This document shows, in pieces, positions 23,394-31,492 of a DNA stretch of 43,697 nucleotides; the first letter of the stretch is position 1; each line of letters begins with the position of its first letter. Location of the stretch: the NCBI GenBank assembly GCA_020073265.1, contig JAIQFN010000049.1, positions 1 through 43,697 on the forward strand, in the 5' to 3' direction. Source of the DNA: Terriglobia bacterium. GTDB taxonomy: Bacteria; Acidobacteriota; Terriglobia; Bryobacterales; Bryobacteraceae. Both the position numbers and the translations under genes were made by a program. The notes below the pieces were generated by a model that made no database searches, was not told where the DNA came from, and saw only the letters and a program-made list of their open reading frames with translations.

Positions 23394-24542
23394 GTGTCTC
23401 CGATACTTCACAAGTCGATCGAACGCAAGGCGCGCCGCATCGACGATCCGATTGCGCGCTTGCAATACTTGAAGCGCCGGATGGCAACCGCCAGCGCTCC
23501 AGCGGCTCTCTGGAACTATCGAAAGCTACCGGCCATCGGCCTGGTGCTCCTGCTGGCGATCGTGCTCAGTCCCGGTTATAAGGCTTCGAGCGCCGAACAG
23601 AGCCTGCCGCCTCCGCGCATCCCGCACATTTCGGCGCCCGCCGGCGCCAGCGTCGCCAAGGTCTGGCTGGTGGACAAGTCCAACGACTTCGAAACCTACA
23701 GCAACGGCCTGCGGATCGACGACCGCTACGCCATCTCCAACCAGAGCCGTCTGTTCTATCCGGTATACAAGCGTTCCGCGGTGGACCCGGACCAGCCCGA
23801 GTGGCGCTCGGAACCGGCCGGCATCGTGTATCACACCACCGAGAGCGACCAGGTGCCGTTCGACCAGGGCCAGAACGGAGCGCTCAAGCGGATTGGCCAC
23901 CAGGTGCTCAGCTACGTGCGGCAAAACCACTGCTATCATTTTTTCATCGACCGCTTCGGCCAGGTGTTTCGCGTGGTTGAGGAGTCGGATGTGGCCTTTC
24001 ACGCCGGCAATTCGATCTGGGCCGACGACCAGGTGGTATACGTGAACCTGAACAGCAGCTTCCTGGGGATCGCCTTCGAGACCCAGACACAGCGCGGCCA
24101 GGATCTGGCGTCCGCGAATCCGGCGCAGGTTCATGCGGCGCGCGTGCTGACCGAGATGCTTCGCAGCAAATACAATATTCCGGCGGCCAACTGCGTGACG
24201 CACGCGCAGGTTTCCGTGAATCCCGACAACATGCTGGTGGGCTATCACACCGATTGGGCGGGCAATTTTCCATTTCTGGACGTGGGCCTGAGCGACAACT
24301 ACGGAGCGCCGCCGGCCAGCATCTACGCCTTCGGTTTCGAATACGACCCCGTGTTCGTGCACGCCACCGGAGTTCGCATGTGGGAAGGACTCACGCTGGC
24401 CGAAGACCAGCTACGCATCCAGGCGGCGGCGCGCGGGCTTCCCATTTCGAAATACCGGTCATTGCTGCGGAAGAAGTACAAGGAGGTTCTGGCTGCCGTC
24501 AAGGCCGTCAACGAAGCCAGAGAGAACGACCATGCGACCTAG
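23394..24542 (+). CDS. Membrane-anchored N-acetylmuramoyl-L-alanine amidase (Amidase_2 type)
   Basis: The 382-residue protein has a basic cytoplasmic N-terminus, one membrane anchor (LPAIGLVLLLAIVLSPGY, about 45-62) and a periplasmic Amidase_2/PGRP-like domain from about 135 to 300. Probable zinc ligands are H147 in VYHTTES and H270 in VTHAQVS. FIDRFGQVFRVVEE (about 185-198) and AFHAGNS (202-207) are domain hallmarks. Such enzymes cut the amide between muramic acid and the stem peptide. The start is GTG 23394; ATG 23481 would keep the anchor but drop 29 residues. It overlaps the actin-like gene by 11 nt, so a coupled function in wall remodelling is likely. Confidence 0.82.
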   Translation: MSPILHKSIERKARRIDDPIARLQYLKRRMATASAPAALWNYRKLPAIGLVLLLAIVLSPGYKASSAEQSLPPPRIPHISAPAGASVAKVWLVDKSNDFETYSNGLRIDDRYAISNQSRLFYPVYKRSAVDPDQPEWRSEPAGIVYHTTESDQVPFDQGQNGALKRIGHQVLSYVRQNHCYHFFIDRFGQVFRVVEESDVAFHAGNSIWADDQVVYVNLNSSFLGIAFETQTQRGQDLASANPAQVHAARVLTEMLRSKYNIPAANCVTHAQVSVNPDNMLVGYHTDWAGNFPFLDVGLSDNYGAPPASIYAFGFEYDPVFVHATGVRMWEGLTLAEDQLRIQAAARGLPISKYRSLLRKKYKEVLAAVKAVNEARENDHAT

Positions 24543-25536
24543 CGACAAAGCCAATCACTCCGCCGTCGGCGTGGACGTCGGCACCAGCCGCGTCTGCCTG
24601 GCGCAACGCCAGGGCGATACATTCCAGTATGAGACGCAGCTCAACGCCTTCGTCACCGTTCCATACTCCAGCATCACCGAGAACGTGTTGAAGAAGGAAA
24701 GCGTGCCGCACACGGTTTCGGGCGCCGAGATCATCGTGCACGGCAACGAATCGGGCCGCTTCGCCGACCTGCTGAACATCGAGACCCGGCGCACCATGGA
24801 CAAGGGGCTGCTGAATCCGGCCGAGCCGTCCAGCCTGGACATGCTGGGGAAAATCGTGGAGTCGCTGGTGGAACCCACCGAGGAGAAACGCAAGTTGTAC
24901 TTCACGGTTCCGGCCGCGCCGCTCGGCTCTGAGGACAACCTCACCTATCACGAGGCCACGCTGCGCCAGATCTTCAGCGACCTGGGTTATCAGGTGAAGA
25001 GCATCAACGAAGGGCTGGCCGTGATCTACTCCGAGCTGGAGAGTTCCAACTACACCGGCATCGGGATCAGTTGCGGGGGCGGCTTGTGCAACATCTGCGT
25101 GGCGTACCTGTCGGTCCCGGTGCTGAGCTTCTCGATTCCCAAGGCCGGCGATTACATCGACTCGAGCGCCGCCACCATCACCGGCGAGCGCGCCAATCGC
25201 GTGCGCATCGCGAAAGAACATTCCTTCCACTTCAACGGATTTTTCGCCGACCAGCTCGAGCAGGTGCTGACGGTGTACTACGACGAGATGATCCAGTCGC
25301 TGGTGCAAGGCATCAAGCAGGCCTTCGCCAGCTCGCGCAATCTGCCCAAGTCCAGCCGGCCGCTGCCCATCGTGCTGAGCGGCGGGACCGCGCTGCCGGA
25401 TGGCTTTCGCGACCGCTTCGAGAAGATCCTGCTGGAAGCCGAAATCCCGATCTCGACCACCGAAATCCGCCTGGCCGCCGATCCGGTGCACGCCTCGGCC
25501 AAGGGCGCGCTGATCGCCGCGCTGGCCGAGGGCTAA
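24532..25536 (+). CDS. Actin-like ATPase (MreB/FtsA/Hsp70 superfamily)
   Basis: The 334-residue protein has the actin-superfamily nucleotide site: phosphate-1 VGVDVGTSR (12-20), phosphate-2 TGIGISCGGGLCNICVAY (175-192) and adenosine motif IVLSGGTALPDGF (280-292). A connecting segment YQVKSINEGLAVIYSEL (about 153-169) has the usual E before the phosphate-2 strand. It lacks FtsA's 1C domain order and is shorter than DnaK. It is soluble with no signal peptide. Coupling to a membrane-anchored peptidoglycan amidase suggests a cytoskeletal scaffold that positions or activates that enzyme. This is inference from context. Confidence 0.78.
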   Translation: MRPSDKANHSAVGVDVGTSRVCLAQRQGDTFQYETQLNAFVTVPYSSITENVLKKESVPHTVSGAEIIVHGNESGRFADLLNIETRRTMDKGLLNPAEPSSLDMLGKIVESLVEPTEEKRKLYFTVPAAPLGSEDNLTYHEATLRQIFSDLGYQVKSINEGLAVIYSELESSNYTGIGISCGGGLCNICVAYLSVPVLSFSIPKAGDYIDSSAATITGERANRVRIAKEHSFHFNGFFADQLEQVLTVYYDEMIQSLVQGIKQAFASSRNLPKSSRPLPIVLSGGTALPDGFRDRFEKILLEAEIPISTTEIRLAADPVHASAKGALIAALAEG

Positions 25537-25552
25537 GACACCAGCACTTCTC

Positions 25553-25671
25553 CTACCAGCCTCGATCGGCCAGAACTTTGCCGATTTCCGTTGCCAGCAT
25601 CTTCGAATACAGGGCGGCCCCTTCCCGGACCAGCAGGTTCGCGACCACTCGAACGCGTGGGCTCGGGTGCG
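25553..25671 (-). pseudogene. C-terminal gene remnant (unidentified)
   Basis: The minus-strand frame reads VRVVANLLVREGAALYSKML then ATEIGKVLADRGW before TAG at 25553-25555. It is interrupted upstream by TGA at 25672-25674. Its composition is that of a real alpha-helical C-terminus, but I cannot assign the family, and no start or upstream domain is present. Confidence 0.3.
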
Positions 25672-25693
25672 ATCACTGGTCTAGCCGTGACGT

Positions 25694-26187
25694 TCAAGGA
25701 CTCTCGAATGGCAAGGAATAGGGATTTCTGCATATCCATGCCTGTTGGCCCTTTGAGTCCCCGTTCGTTATAACGACCCTCACATACGAGATTGTTGCTT
25801 CTGCGACGGTGCTGCATCCAGCTTTTGAGATCTCCAGCATTCGGCAGCGCGTATTCTCTTTGACAGTGATGTGCGGGGCACTAGCCATAGCCGCCAAGAA
25901 CTCCGTGCGAGCAGGCATAATCTGACGCCGCTGCTCTTGGATTGTATGGGGTTCCATCGCGAGATTATGGTTGATCTCTGCCGTCTTGGTTTCATATGCG
26001 GCGATCAGTTGTCGAATCTCTGGGCTATCGAGGACGATCTGGGTTGCCTCTGAGTTACCGCTCTGAACGACTGTTACCGGACAGCCATAAATCCCATTGG
26101 GTCCGGAGTGAAAGCAGAGGCATCCGGTAGCACAGGCAAAGGTGAGTGCCGTTAGCAGCAGGTGTATGCCTTTAGGGTTCGTGCCAT
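25694..26187 (-). pseudogene. Frameshifted putative lipoprotein gene
   Basis: The frame ending at 25694 stays open upstream past its only ATG (25957). It reads HLLLTALTFACATGCLC then NGIYGCPVTVVQSGNSEATQ, a lipoprotein-like signal with candidate lipobox cysteines followed by protein-like sequence. No start codon exists in that frame. An ATG at 26187 in the neighbouring frame encodes MARTLK and would complete the signal peptide if the frame shifted by one base near the AAA run at about 26170. A one-base indel in a real gene, or a sequencing error, is therefore likely. The mature part, about 140 residues, has no recognised domain. Confidence 0.4.
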
Positions 26188-26462
26188 GATGCTATCACGA
26201 CACGTTGCTGATAGGTTGAGACAGACGTGATCGCTAATGCCAGCGGCCATTGGGTTCACCTTGCCGATCCATGGGATGAATCCTGGCGGAGCATCTCGTA
26301 CCGCCGGAGAAGCTCCAGGCTGAGATTCAGCCAATGGGCGCTATCCGACGTAACCGCCCTGATGCGCACCTTCTATTGGAACTAGAGCACACGACATCAT
26401 CAATCAGAATCTAAGCGCATTACCCGGGCTAGACCACCAGGCGTTGCGCTACGCTGAAATTG
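26188..26462. other. Non-coding stretch before the glycoside-hydrolase-like gene
   Basis: No convincing gene, RNA or repeat is visible. A TACGCT sequence at 26450-26455 lies 7 nt before ATG 26463 and could be a weak -10 box. Confidence 0.4.
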
Positions 26463-28190
26463 ATGCTGGCGCGACTGCCGCTCATCTTAGTGGCGTGCGT
26501 TCCCGTCCTCGCGCAAACGCCCTGTGAAGGGACGCCCGCTTACTCGCCTTGCGAGATGGTGTTCGAACTCTCGCCCGCCGATCTCGCGGCGCAGCCCAAT
26601 CCCTACGCGAGCGCGCAGCTCCAGGCCGAATTCCGGTCGCCGCATTTCAAGACCTACCTCATGCCGGCCTTCTGGAACGGCGCGGGCAAGATGATCCTGC
26701 GGTTCACTCCCACCGAAGCCGGCCCGTGGACCTATCGCATCACCAGCAATCTCGCGGGACTGGACGGCAAGGAGGCCGCCTTCAACGCGGCCGCATCCGA
26801 CGCGCCAGGCTTCGTGAGGCCCGCCAACATCCACCATTGGGCCACGGAAAACAAGAAGCCGCACTTGTGGATGGGCTACATCGCCGACCGCTTTCCGTTC
26901 ACGAGCGCGCCCGAGTTCGACCAGCAGCTCGACCAGGCGGCACAAAACAAGTTCACGCATTTTCGCGGCTCGATTCTCGGCACTGCGGCCGACCGCGGGC
27001 GTGTGTTCCTGGGACCTGATAAACCGAACCCCGCGTATTTCGACGAACTGGATCGCCGCATTCTGACCATCCATAAGCGCGGCCTCACCGCCGACTTGAT
27101 CCTGGCTTCGAATCCGGATTACGTCGCGAGCCTGTTCCCGGACTGGCAGTCGCGCGAGCGCTTCATTCGCTACCTCGTGGCGCGCTATGCGCCCATGAAC
27201 GTCACCTGGCAGGGATTCGATGAGTTCGAAGAGTACGCGGGCGGCCGCGCGCTGCTGAAGGAGCTCGGCCTGGATCTGAAGAAGCTGGATCCTTACGATC
27301 ATCCGCGTTCCTCGAACGCGAAGGTCACCTCGTCGCCGCTGCTGGCCGACGGCTGGATGAACTTCATCATCGAAGCCTCGCAGGATGACGTCGTCGGGTC
27401 GGTGGAGCATCAGTTCTACCAGGTGCCGTTCGTCGGGGTGACGGATGCGCGGCATCTCTGGAACACCACCATGGACGGCGAGTATCCGGAATTTCACGGC
27501 GACCAGCCCGGGCTGGCGCGCTATTGGTTCGATTTCATCGCCGACACGCGCTACTGGGAGCTGGAGCCGTATTTCGACGTGGACGGCACGCGCGCGGTGG
27601 CGCTCGAGGACGTCGAGTATCTGAACTACATCGAGCATCCCGGGCCGCCGGTCGAGATCTCGGTGGAAAGGCACGGCTACGATGTGATCTGGTTCGATCC
27701 GGCCACCGGCGAGATGCAGGAGCAGAAGAAATACAAGGGCGAGCACTTCACCGGCGAGGCTCCGGACAAGAACCGTCCCTGGGTTTTGCTGGTGGCGCGC
27801 GAGGGACGCAAGGAATCCATGCTGAAATCCTACAAGTTCGATTCACGCGAAGTGCCGCTGGTGCAGGAGATCGAGACCAATCCGCAGAAGGTGCCGTTCA
27901 CCATCGTCGAGCCGGCCGGCAACACGTTGAAGGCGGGGACGCCGGTGCGGTTCGCGGTGAAGCTGACGCGCGAAACGCGAGCCACGCGCGCGATGCTGTA
28001 TCTCTGGACCGCCGAGGTCGCCTCCGACGGGCAGGGGTTTCGCGTCATCGGCACCGGGTCGCCGGGTTCGTTCGTGATTCCTCCGTCGGTGGCGCTGCAT
28101 TTTCCGGCGGTGCTCGCCATCCATTTGAGCGCGCTCAACGCCAACGGCAAAGCTTATGCGGCCGACCGCGCGTACGAACTCGACAAGTGA
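26463..28190 (+). CDS. Secreted DUF5060-domain glycoside-hydrolase-like protein
   Basis: The 575-residue protein begins with a signal peptide (LARLPLILVACVPVLAQ). Residues about 28-115 form a DUF5060 Ig-like domain (CEMVFELSPADLAAQPNPY, TYLMPAFWNGAGKMILRFTP, GPWTYRITSNLAGLDG). A TIM-barrel region follows like those of DUF4038/putative collagen-binding glycoside hydrolases (HHWATENKKPHLWMGYIADR, ILTIHKRGLTADLILAS, YLVARYAPMNVTWQGFDEFE near 235-255). The glutamates in this last segment are candidate catalytic residues. A C-terminal beta domain closes the protein. It probably acts on an extracellular polysaccharide, not identified. No Shine-Dalgarno sequence precedes ATG 26463. Its stop overlaps the tsaB GTG by 4 nt. 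Confidence 0.8.
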   Translation: MLARLPLILVACVPVLAQTPCEGTPAYSPCEMVFELSPADLAAQPNPYASAQLQAEFRSPHFKTYLMPAFWNGAGKMILRFTPTEAGPWTYRITSNLAGLDGKEAAFNAAASDAPGFVRPANIHHWATENKKPHLWMGYIADRFPFTSAPEFDQQLDQAAQNKFTHFRGSILGTAADRGRVFLGPDKPNPAYFDELDRRILTIHKRGLTADLILASNPDYVASLFPDWQSRERFIRYLVARYAPMNVTWQGFDEFEEYAGGRALLKELGLDLKKLDPYDHPRSSNAKVTSSPLLADGWMNFIIEASQDDVVGSVEHQFYQVPFVGVTDARHLWNTTMDGEYPEFHGDQPGLARYWFDFIADTRYWELEPYFDVDGTRAVALEDVEYLNYIEHPGPPVEISVERHGYDVIWFDPATGEMQEQKKYKGEHFTGEAPDKNRPWVLLVAREGRKESMLKSYKFDSREVPLVQEIETNPQKVPFTIVEPAGNTLKAGTPVRFAVKLTRETRATRAMLYLWTAEVASDGQGFRVIGTGSPGSFVIPPSVALHFPAVLAIHLSALNANGKAYAADRAYELDK

Positions 28191-28837
28191 TCCTTTCCGT
28201 CGACACCACGTCGGAGTTCGGAAGCATCGCGCTGACCGAAGGCGATCGGGTGGTGGAAGAATTGTCGATGCGCTCGGCCGACGGATTCGGGCACGTGCTT
28301 TTCCAGCACATCGAACAGTTACTGGCGAGGCACGGCGCGGCTCTGGATGCGTTGGATGGCTTCGCGGCCGCGTCGGGTCCCGGATCGTTCACGGGCGTGC
28401 GCGTGGGGCTGGCCGCGGTGAAGGGGTTGGCGGAGGCGACCGGGAAGAAGGTAGTTGCCGTCTCCAACTTGCGGGCACTGGCGTGGTTCGGATCGGCCGC
28501 GTTGCGCGCGGTGGTCATCGACGCGCGGCGCGGCGAAGTTTATGGCGCCGTGTATAGCGACCGGCTGGAGCCGGTCACGCCCGAGTCGGTGCTGAAGTTT
28601 CCGGCCTGGCTCAAGACGCTGCCGGCTGCGGGTTTCGAATTCGTCTCGATCGATTTTTCGCCGTGGCGCGCGTGCGTCGACCCGGCGATTCCGGTGGTGA
28701 CGGCGCCGCCCGCGCTGGCCGCCGCCATCGGATGCATCGCCTCGCGCGAATTCGCCTCCGGGCGCGCGCTCGATCCTGCTGGAATCGACGCCAACTACGT
28801 GCGCCGGTCCGACGCCGAGCTGTTGTGGAAAGAATAG
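28187..28837 (+). CDS. tsaB: tRNA threonylcarbamoyladenosine biosynthesis protein TsaB
   Basis: The 216-residue protein is the ASKHA-fold TsaB subunit that pairs with TsaD (with TsaE) to place threonylcarbamoyl on A37 of ANN-decoding tRNAs. The N-terminal ILSVDTTSEFGSIAL, the helix FGHVLFQHIEQLLARHG and the signature GFAAASGPGSFTGVRVGLAA (about 62-81) identify it. KGLAEATGKKVVAVSNLRAL and IDARRGEVYGAVY also fit. GTG 28187 overlaps the upstream stop as GTGA, which implies translational coupling to the glycoside-hydrolase-like gene, an odd partnership. Confidence 0.95.
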   Translation: MILSVDTTSEFGSIALTEGDRVVEELSMRSADGFGHVLFQHIEQLLARHGAALDALDGFAAASGPGSFTGVRVGLAAVKGLAEATGKKVVAVSNLRALAWFGSAALRAVVIDARRGEVYGAVYSDRLEPVTPESVLKFPAWLKTLPAAGFEFVSIDFSPWRACVDPAIPVVTAPPALAAAIGCIASREFASGRALDPAGIDANYVRRSDAELLWKE

Positions 28838-28849
28838 CGGTCGTACGGG

Positions 28850-28855
28850 TACAAT
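28850..28855 (+). promoter_or_regulatory. Possible -10 box for the rrf2-cysK operon
   Basis: TACAAT lies 48 nt before ATG 28904 and just after the tsaB stop. A TTGTGG at 28823-28828 is too distant (21 nt) for a standard -35, so only the -10 match supports it. Confidence 0.35.
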
Positions 28856-28903
28856 CTCTAGTTGGCGACAGGAGATTGACGATTCGCGCAGATTGATGAG
28901 CCA

Positions 28904-29329
28904 ATGAACATCTCCGTCAAAGGCGAGTACGCGCTGCATGCCATTTTCGATCTGGCGCTGCAGCCGGCCGGCCAGCCGGTGAAAATCGCCGACATCGCGC
29001 GCCGCCAGAAGATCCCGCAAAAATTTCTGGAGTTGATCCTCTCGGGCCTCAAGCAGGGAGGCTTCGTGGAATCGCGCCGCGGCGCCGAAGGCGGCTACCT
29101 GCTGGCGCGAGCGCCGGATGCGATCACGGTGGGCGAAGTGCTGCGTTACGTCGAAGGCGATAAAACCAAGCGAACCACCGCCAAGCAGCGCGCGGCCGAT
29201 CCGTTTTCAGACACCTGGCGCCGCGTGGACCAGGCCGTTTCGAACGTGATCGATCAGGCCACCTTCGCCGAACTGGCGCGCGCCTGGCGCGACCGTCAAA
29301 CCAAGTACGTGCCGAACTGGGAGATCTGA
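28904..29329 (+). CDS. Rrf2-family transcriptional regulator, CymR-like
   Basis: The 141-residue protein has the Rrf2 winged-helix pattern: [37 protein letters not shown] (recognition helix about 33-50) and [20 protein letters not shown] (wing, about 59-78). It contains no cysteine at all, so it cannot bind an Fe-S cluster as IscR and NsrR do. This matches the CymR branch, which senses cysteine status through cysteine synthase. It overlaps cysK by one base (TGATG), so it probably controls cysteine synthesis and may bind CysK directly. Confidence 0.93.
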   Translation: MNISVKGEYALHAIFDLALQPAGQPVKIADIARRQKIPQKFLELILSGLKQGGFVESRRGAEGGYLLARAPDAITVGEVLRYVEGDKTKRTTAKQRAADPFSDTWRRVDQAVSNVIDQATFAELARAWRDRQTKYVPNWEI

Positions 29330-30282
29330 TGACCTATCAAGACAATTCGTTGAGTATCGGGCGCACGCCGCTGGTGAAGCTCAACCGCGTCGCCGAGGGC
29401 GCAGTCGCCACTGTTCTAGCCAAAATCGAAGGGCGGAATCCGGCCTATTCGGTGAAGGACCGCATCGGCGCTTCGATGATCTGGGACGCCGAGAAGCGCG
29501 GGCTGCTCGGTCCGGGCAAGGAACTGATCGAGCCCACCAGCGGCAACACCGGTATCGCGCTGGCCTTCGTAGCGGCCGCGCGCGGTTACGCCATCACGCT
29601 CATCATGCCCGAGACTATGTCGGTGGAGCGCCGCAAAGTGCTGCGCGCGTTCGGCGCCAACCTGATCCTCACCGAAGGCGCCGGCGGGATGCGCGCGTCC
29701 ATCTCCAAGGCAGAAGCCATGCTGGCTTCGGATCCCGAGCACTACGTTCTGCTCCAGCAATTCCAGAATCCCGCGAATCCCGAAATCCACTTCAAAACCA
29801 CCGGCCCGGAAATCTGGGACGACACCGAAGGCGCGATCGACGTGCTGGTGAGCGGAGTCGGAACGGGCGGCACCATCACGGGCGTGTCGCGCTACATCAA
29901 GACCGTTCGGAAGAAGAAGATCGTTTCGGTGGCCGTCGAGCCGACCGTCAGCCCGGTGATTACTCAGACGCGGAACGGCGAATCGCTGAAGCCCGGCCCC
30001 ACCAGGATTCAAGGGATCGGTGCGGGATTCATACCCGGAACGCTGGATCTTGGAATGGTGGACCGCGTGGAACTGGTTACCGATGATGAATCGATCGAGA
30101 TGGCGGGCAGGCTATCGAGCGAAGAAGGGATTTTGTCGGGAATCTCCTGCGGGGCGGCAGTCGCGGCGGCGGTTCGGATCGCCAAAGAGCCCGAGATGAA
30201 GGGCAAGACAGTGGTGGTGGTGCTGCCGGATTCCGGCGAGCGCTATCTCAGCACGCCGTTGTTCAAGGGAATTTCGGAATAG
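29329..30282 (+). CDS. cysK: Cysteine synthase A (O-acetylserine sulfhydrylase)
   Basis: The 317-residue PLP enzyme converts O-acetylserine and sulfide to cysteine and acetate. The Schiff-base lysine is K43 in [10 protein letters not shown], and the substrate loop PTSGNTG is at 69-75. [15 protein letters not shown] contains the PLP phosphate loop, and [14 protein letters not shown] closes the chain as in CysK. It is translationally coupled to the Rrf2 gene. A stem-loop at 30299-30337 follows the stop. Cysteine synthase is favoured over cystathionine beta-synthase by length and lack of extra domains. Confidence 0.96.
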   Translation: MTYQDNSLSIGRTPLVKLNRVAEGAVATVLAKIEGRNPAYSVKDRIGASMIWDAEKRGLLGPGKELIEPTSGNTGIALAFVAAARGYAITLIMPETMSVERRKVLRAFGANLILTEGAGGMRASISKAEAMLASDPEHYVLLQQFQNPANPEIHFKTTGPEIWDDTEGAIDVLVSGVGTGGTITGVSRYIKTVRKKKIVSVAVEPTVSPVITQTRNGESLKPGPTRIQGIGAGFIPGTLDLGMVDRVELVTDDESIEMAGRLSSEEGILSGISCGAAVAAAVRIAKEPEMKGKTVVVVLPDSGERYLSTPLFKGISE

Positions 30283-30298
30283 CTTCCAAAACAGAAAA

Positions 30299-30337
30299 GG
30301 CGGACGCTTTTTGGGGTGATTGGGTGAAGCGCCCGCC
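30299..30337 (+). terminator. Stem-loop after cysK
   Basis: GGCGG and CCGCC pair, then after a 2x2 internal loop GCTT pairs with AAGC, leaving a loop of 17 nt. It lies 16 nt after the cysK stop. No T-tract follows, so termination strength is uncertain. Confidence 0.45.
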
Positions 30338-30395
30338 GTCGTAACGGGGATTTGATTAGATAACGACGCGAGACCCCCACAGGGTTACGGCCAGC

Positions 30396-30411
30396 TGCGA
30401 AATATTTCGCA
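30396..30411. promoter_or_regulatory. Perfect 16-bp palindrome upstream of the DUF72 gene
   Basis: TGCGAAATATTTCGCA is an exact palindrome, nested within CCAG (30391-30394) and CTGG (30415-30418). It sits 54 bp before the likely -35 box of the DUF72 gene. A dimeric regulator site is a reasonable reading. Confidence 0.5.
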
Positions 30412-30464
30412 CCCCTGGCGATACTTAACATAACTTACGGGGTGCCCGGTGTCCGCATACCCCC

Positions 30465-30493
30465 TTGTATTTCGCTTTTTCTTCGGATATACT
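30465..30493 (+). promoter_or_regulatory. Sigma70-like promoter of the DUF72 gene
   Basis: TTGTAT (30465-30470), a 17-nt spacer and TATACT (30488-30493) match the housekeeping promoter pattern. AAAGGAG follows just before ATG 30515, giving a leader of about 15 nt. Confidence 0.6.
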
Positions 30494-30514
30494 CAAGGCG
30501 AATAAAAGGAGAAT

Positions 30515-31459
30515 ATGAGTGCCGTCATGCCCCTCCCCCAGACACTCTACTGCGGACCCTCCGGATGGTCGTATCCGCACTGGAACGGAATCGTTTATCC
30601 GAAGCTGAAGCCGCGCGGATTCCACGCGCTCGAGGACATCGCGCGATACTTCGACGCGGTGGAGATCAACACCACTTTCTATCAGACCATCCGGCCGGAG
30701 ATCGCGCGGCTGTGGTTACGAAAGGTTACACACAATCCCAAGTTTCAGTTCACGGCCAAGCTGGGGCGCCGGTTCACGCACGAGCGGCTGCTCGGTTCCG
30801 CCGAAGTCGCGCAGTTCAAGGAAGGCCTGTGGCCCATCCTGCGCGCGCACAAACTGGGTTGTGTACTGATGCAGTTTCCGTGGACCTTCCGCTACACCGA
30901 GGAGAATCGCGAGCACCTGATCGCGGTGCGCCGCGCGTTTCACGAATTCCCGCTGGTGGCCGAGATGCGGCACTCGAGCTGGATGCAGGAAGAGGCGCTG
31001 GGCACGCTGATGGATTATCACATCGGTTTCGCCAACATCGACCAGGCGGCCTACACCAAGGCCATGCCGCCGGGATCGTTCCTGACGTCCTCGATCGGCT
31101 ACGTGCGGCTGCACGGGCGCAATCCGCAGGACTGGCAGCGCGAGTTCGGCCGTGCCGCCGAGCCGGTGGCCGCGCACGATTACCTGTATTCGCGCGAAGA
31201 GCTGCTCGAATGGAAGCCGCGCATCGACGAACTGTGCCAGCACGCTGGGACGACGTTCGTGTTCGCCAACAACGACGTGGGCGGCAAGGCGGTGGTGAAT
31301 GCGCTGCAGCTCTCGGCGCTGCTCGGCGATGAGCGGCGCATCGCGCCGGCCGATCTGATCGCGCGGTTCCCGATGCAACTCGAGGAATTCCACGCCGACC
31401 GTCCCATGCAGGAAGCGCTGTTTTCAAGCTACCAGCCCGAGCATCGCGCCGTGGCGTAG
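30515..31459 (+). CDS. DUF72 (YecE-like) domain protein
   Basis: The 314-residue protein shows the DUF72 TIM-barrel pattern: YCGPSGWSYPHWNGIVYP at the N-terminus, YFDAVEINTTFYQTIRPEIA (about 47-66), KFQFTAKLGRRFTHER, LGCVLMQFPWTFRYTEENR and YVRLHGRNPQDWQREF. TTFVFANNDVGGKAVVNAL near the end is the usual DUF72 closing motif (normally FNNHxxGxAxxNA). Function is not established for the family. A sigma70-like promoter and a perfect palindrome lie upstream. A GGAGA ribosome-binding site precedes ATG 30515. Confidence 0.9.
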   Translation: MSAVMPLPQTLYCGPSGWSYPHWNGIVYPKLKPRGFHALEDIARYFDAVEINTTFYQTIRPEIARLWLRKVTHNPKFQFTAKLGRRFTHERLLGSAEVAQFKEGLWPILRAHKLGCVLMQFPWTFRYTEENREHLIAVRRAFHEFPLVAEMRHSSWMQEEALGTLMDYHIGFANIDQAAYTKAMPPGSFLTSSIGYVRLHGRNPQDWQREFGRAAEPVAAHDYLYSREELLEWKPRIDELCQHAGTTFVFANNDVGGKAVVNALQLSALLGDERRIAPADLIARFPMQLEEFHADRPMQEALFSSYQPEHRAVA

Positions 31460-31492
31460 GCTCGCAAGCCGCTTGTTACCATGAAGGAAGTC

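Noticed and set aside
27524-28186. Upstream extension of the tsaB frame
   Set aside because: The frame is open by GC bias but the translated sequence is shadow-like; TsaB homology starts exactly at GTG 28187.
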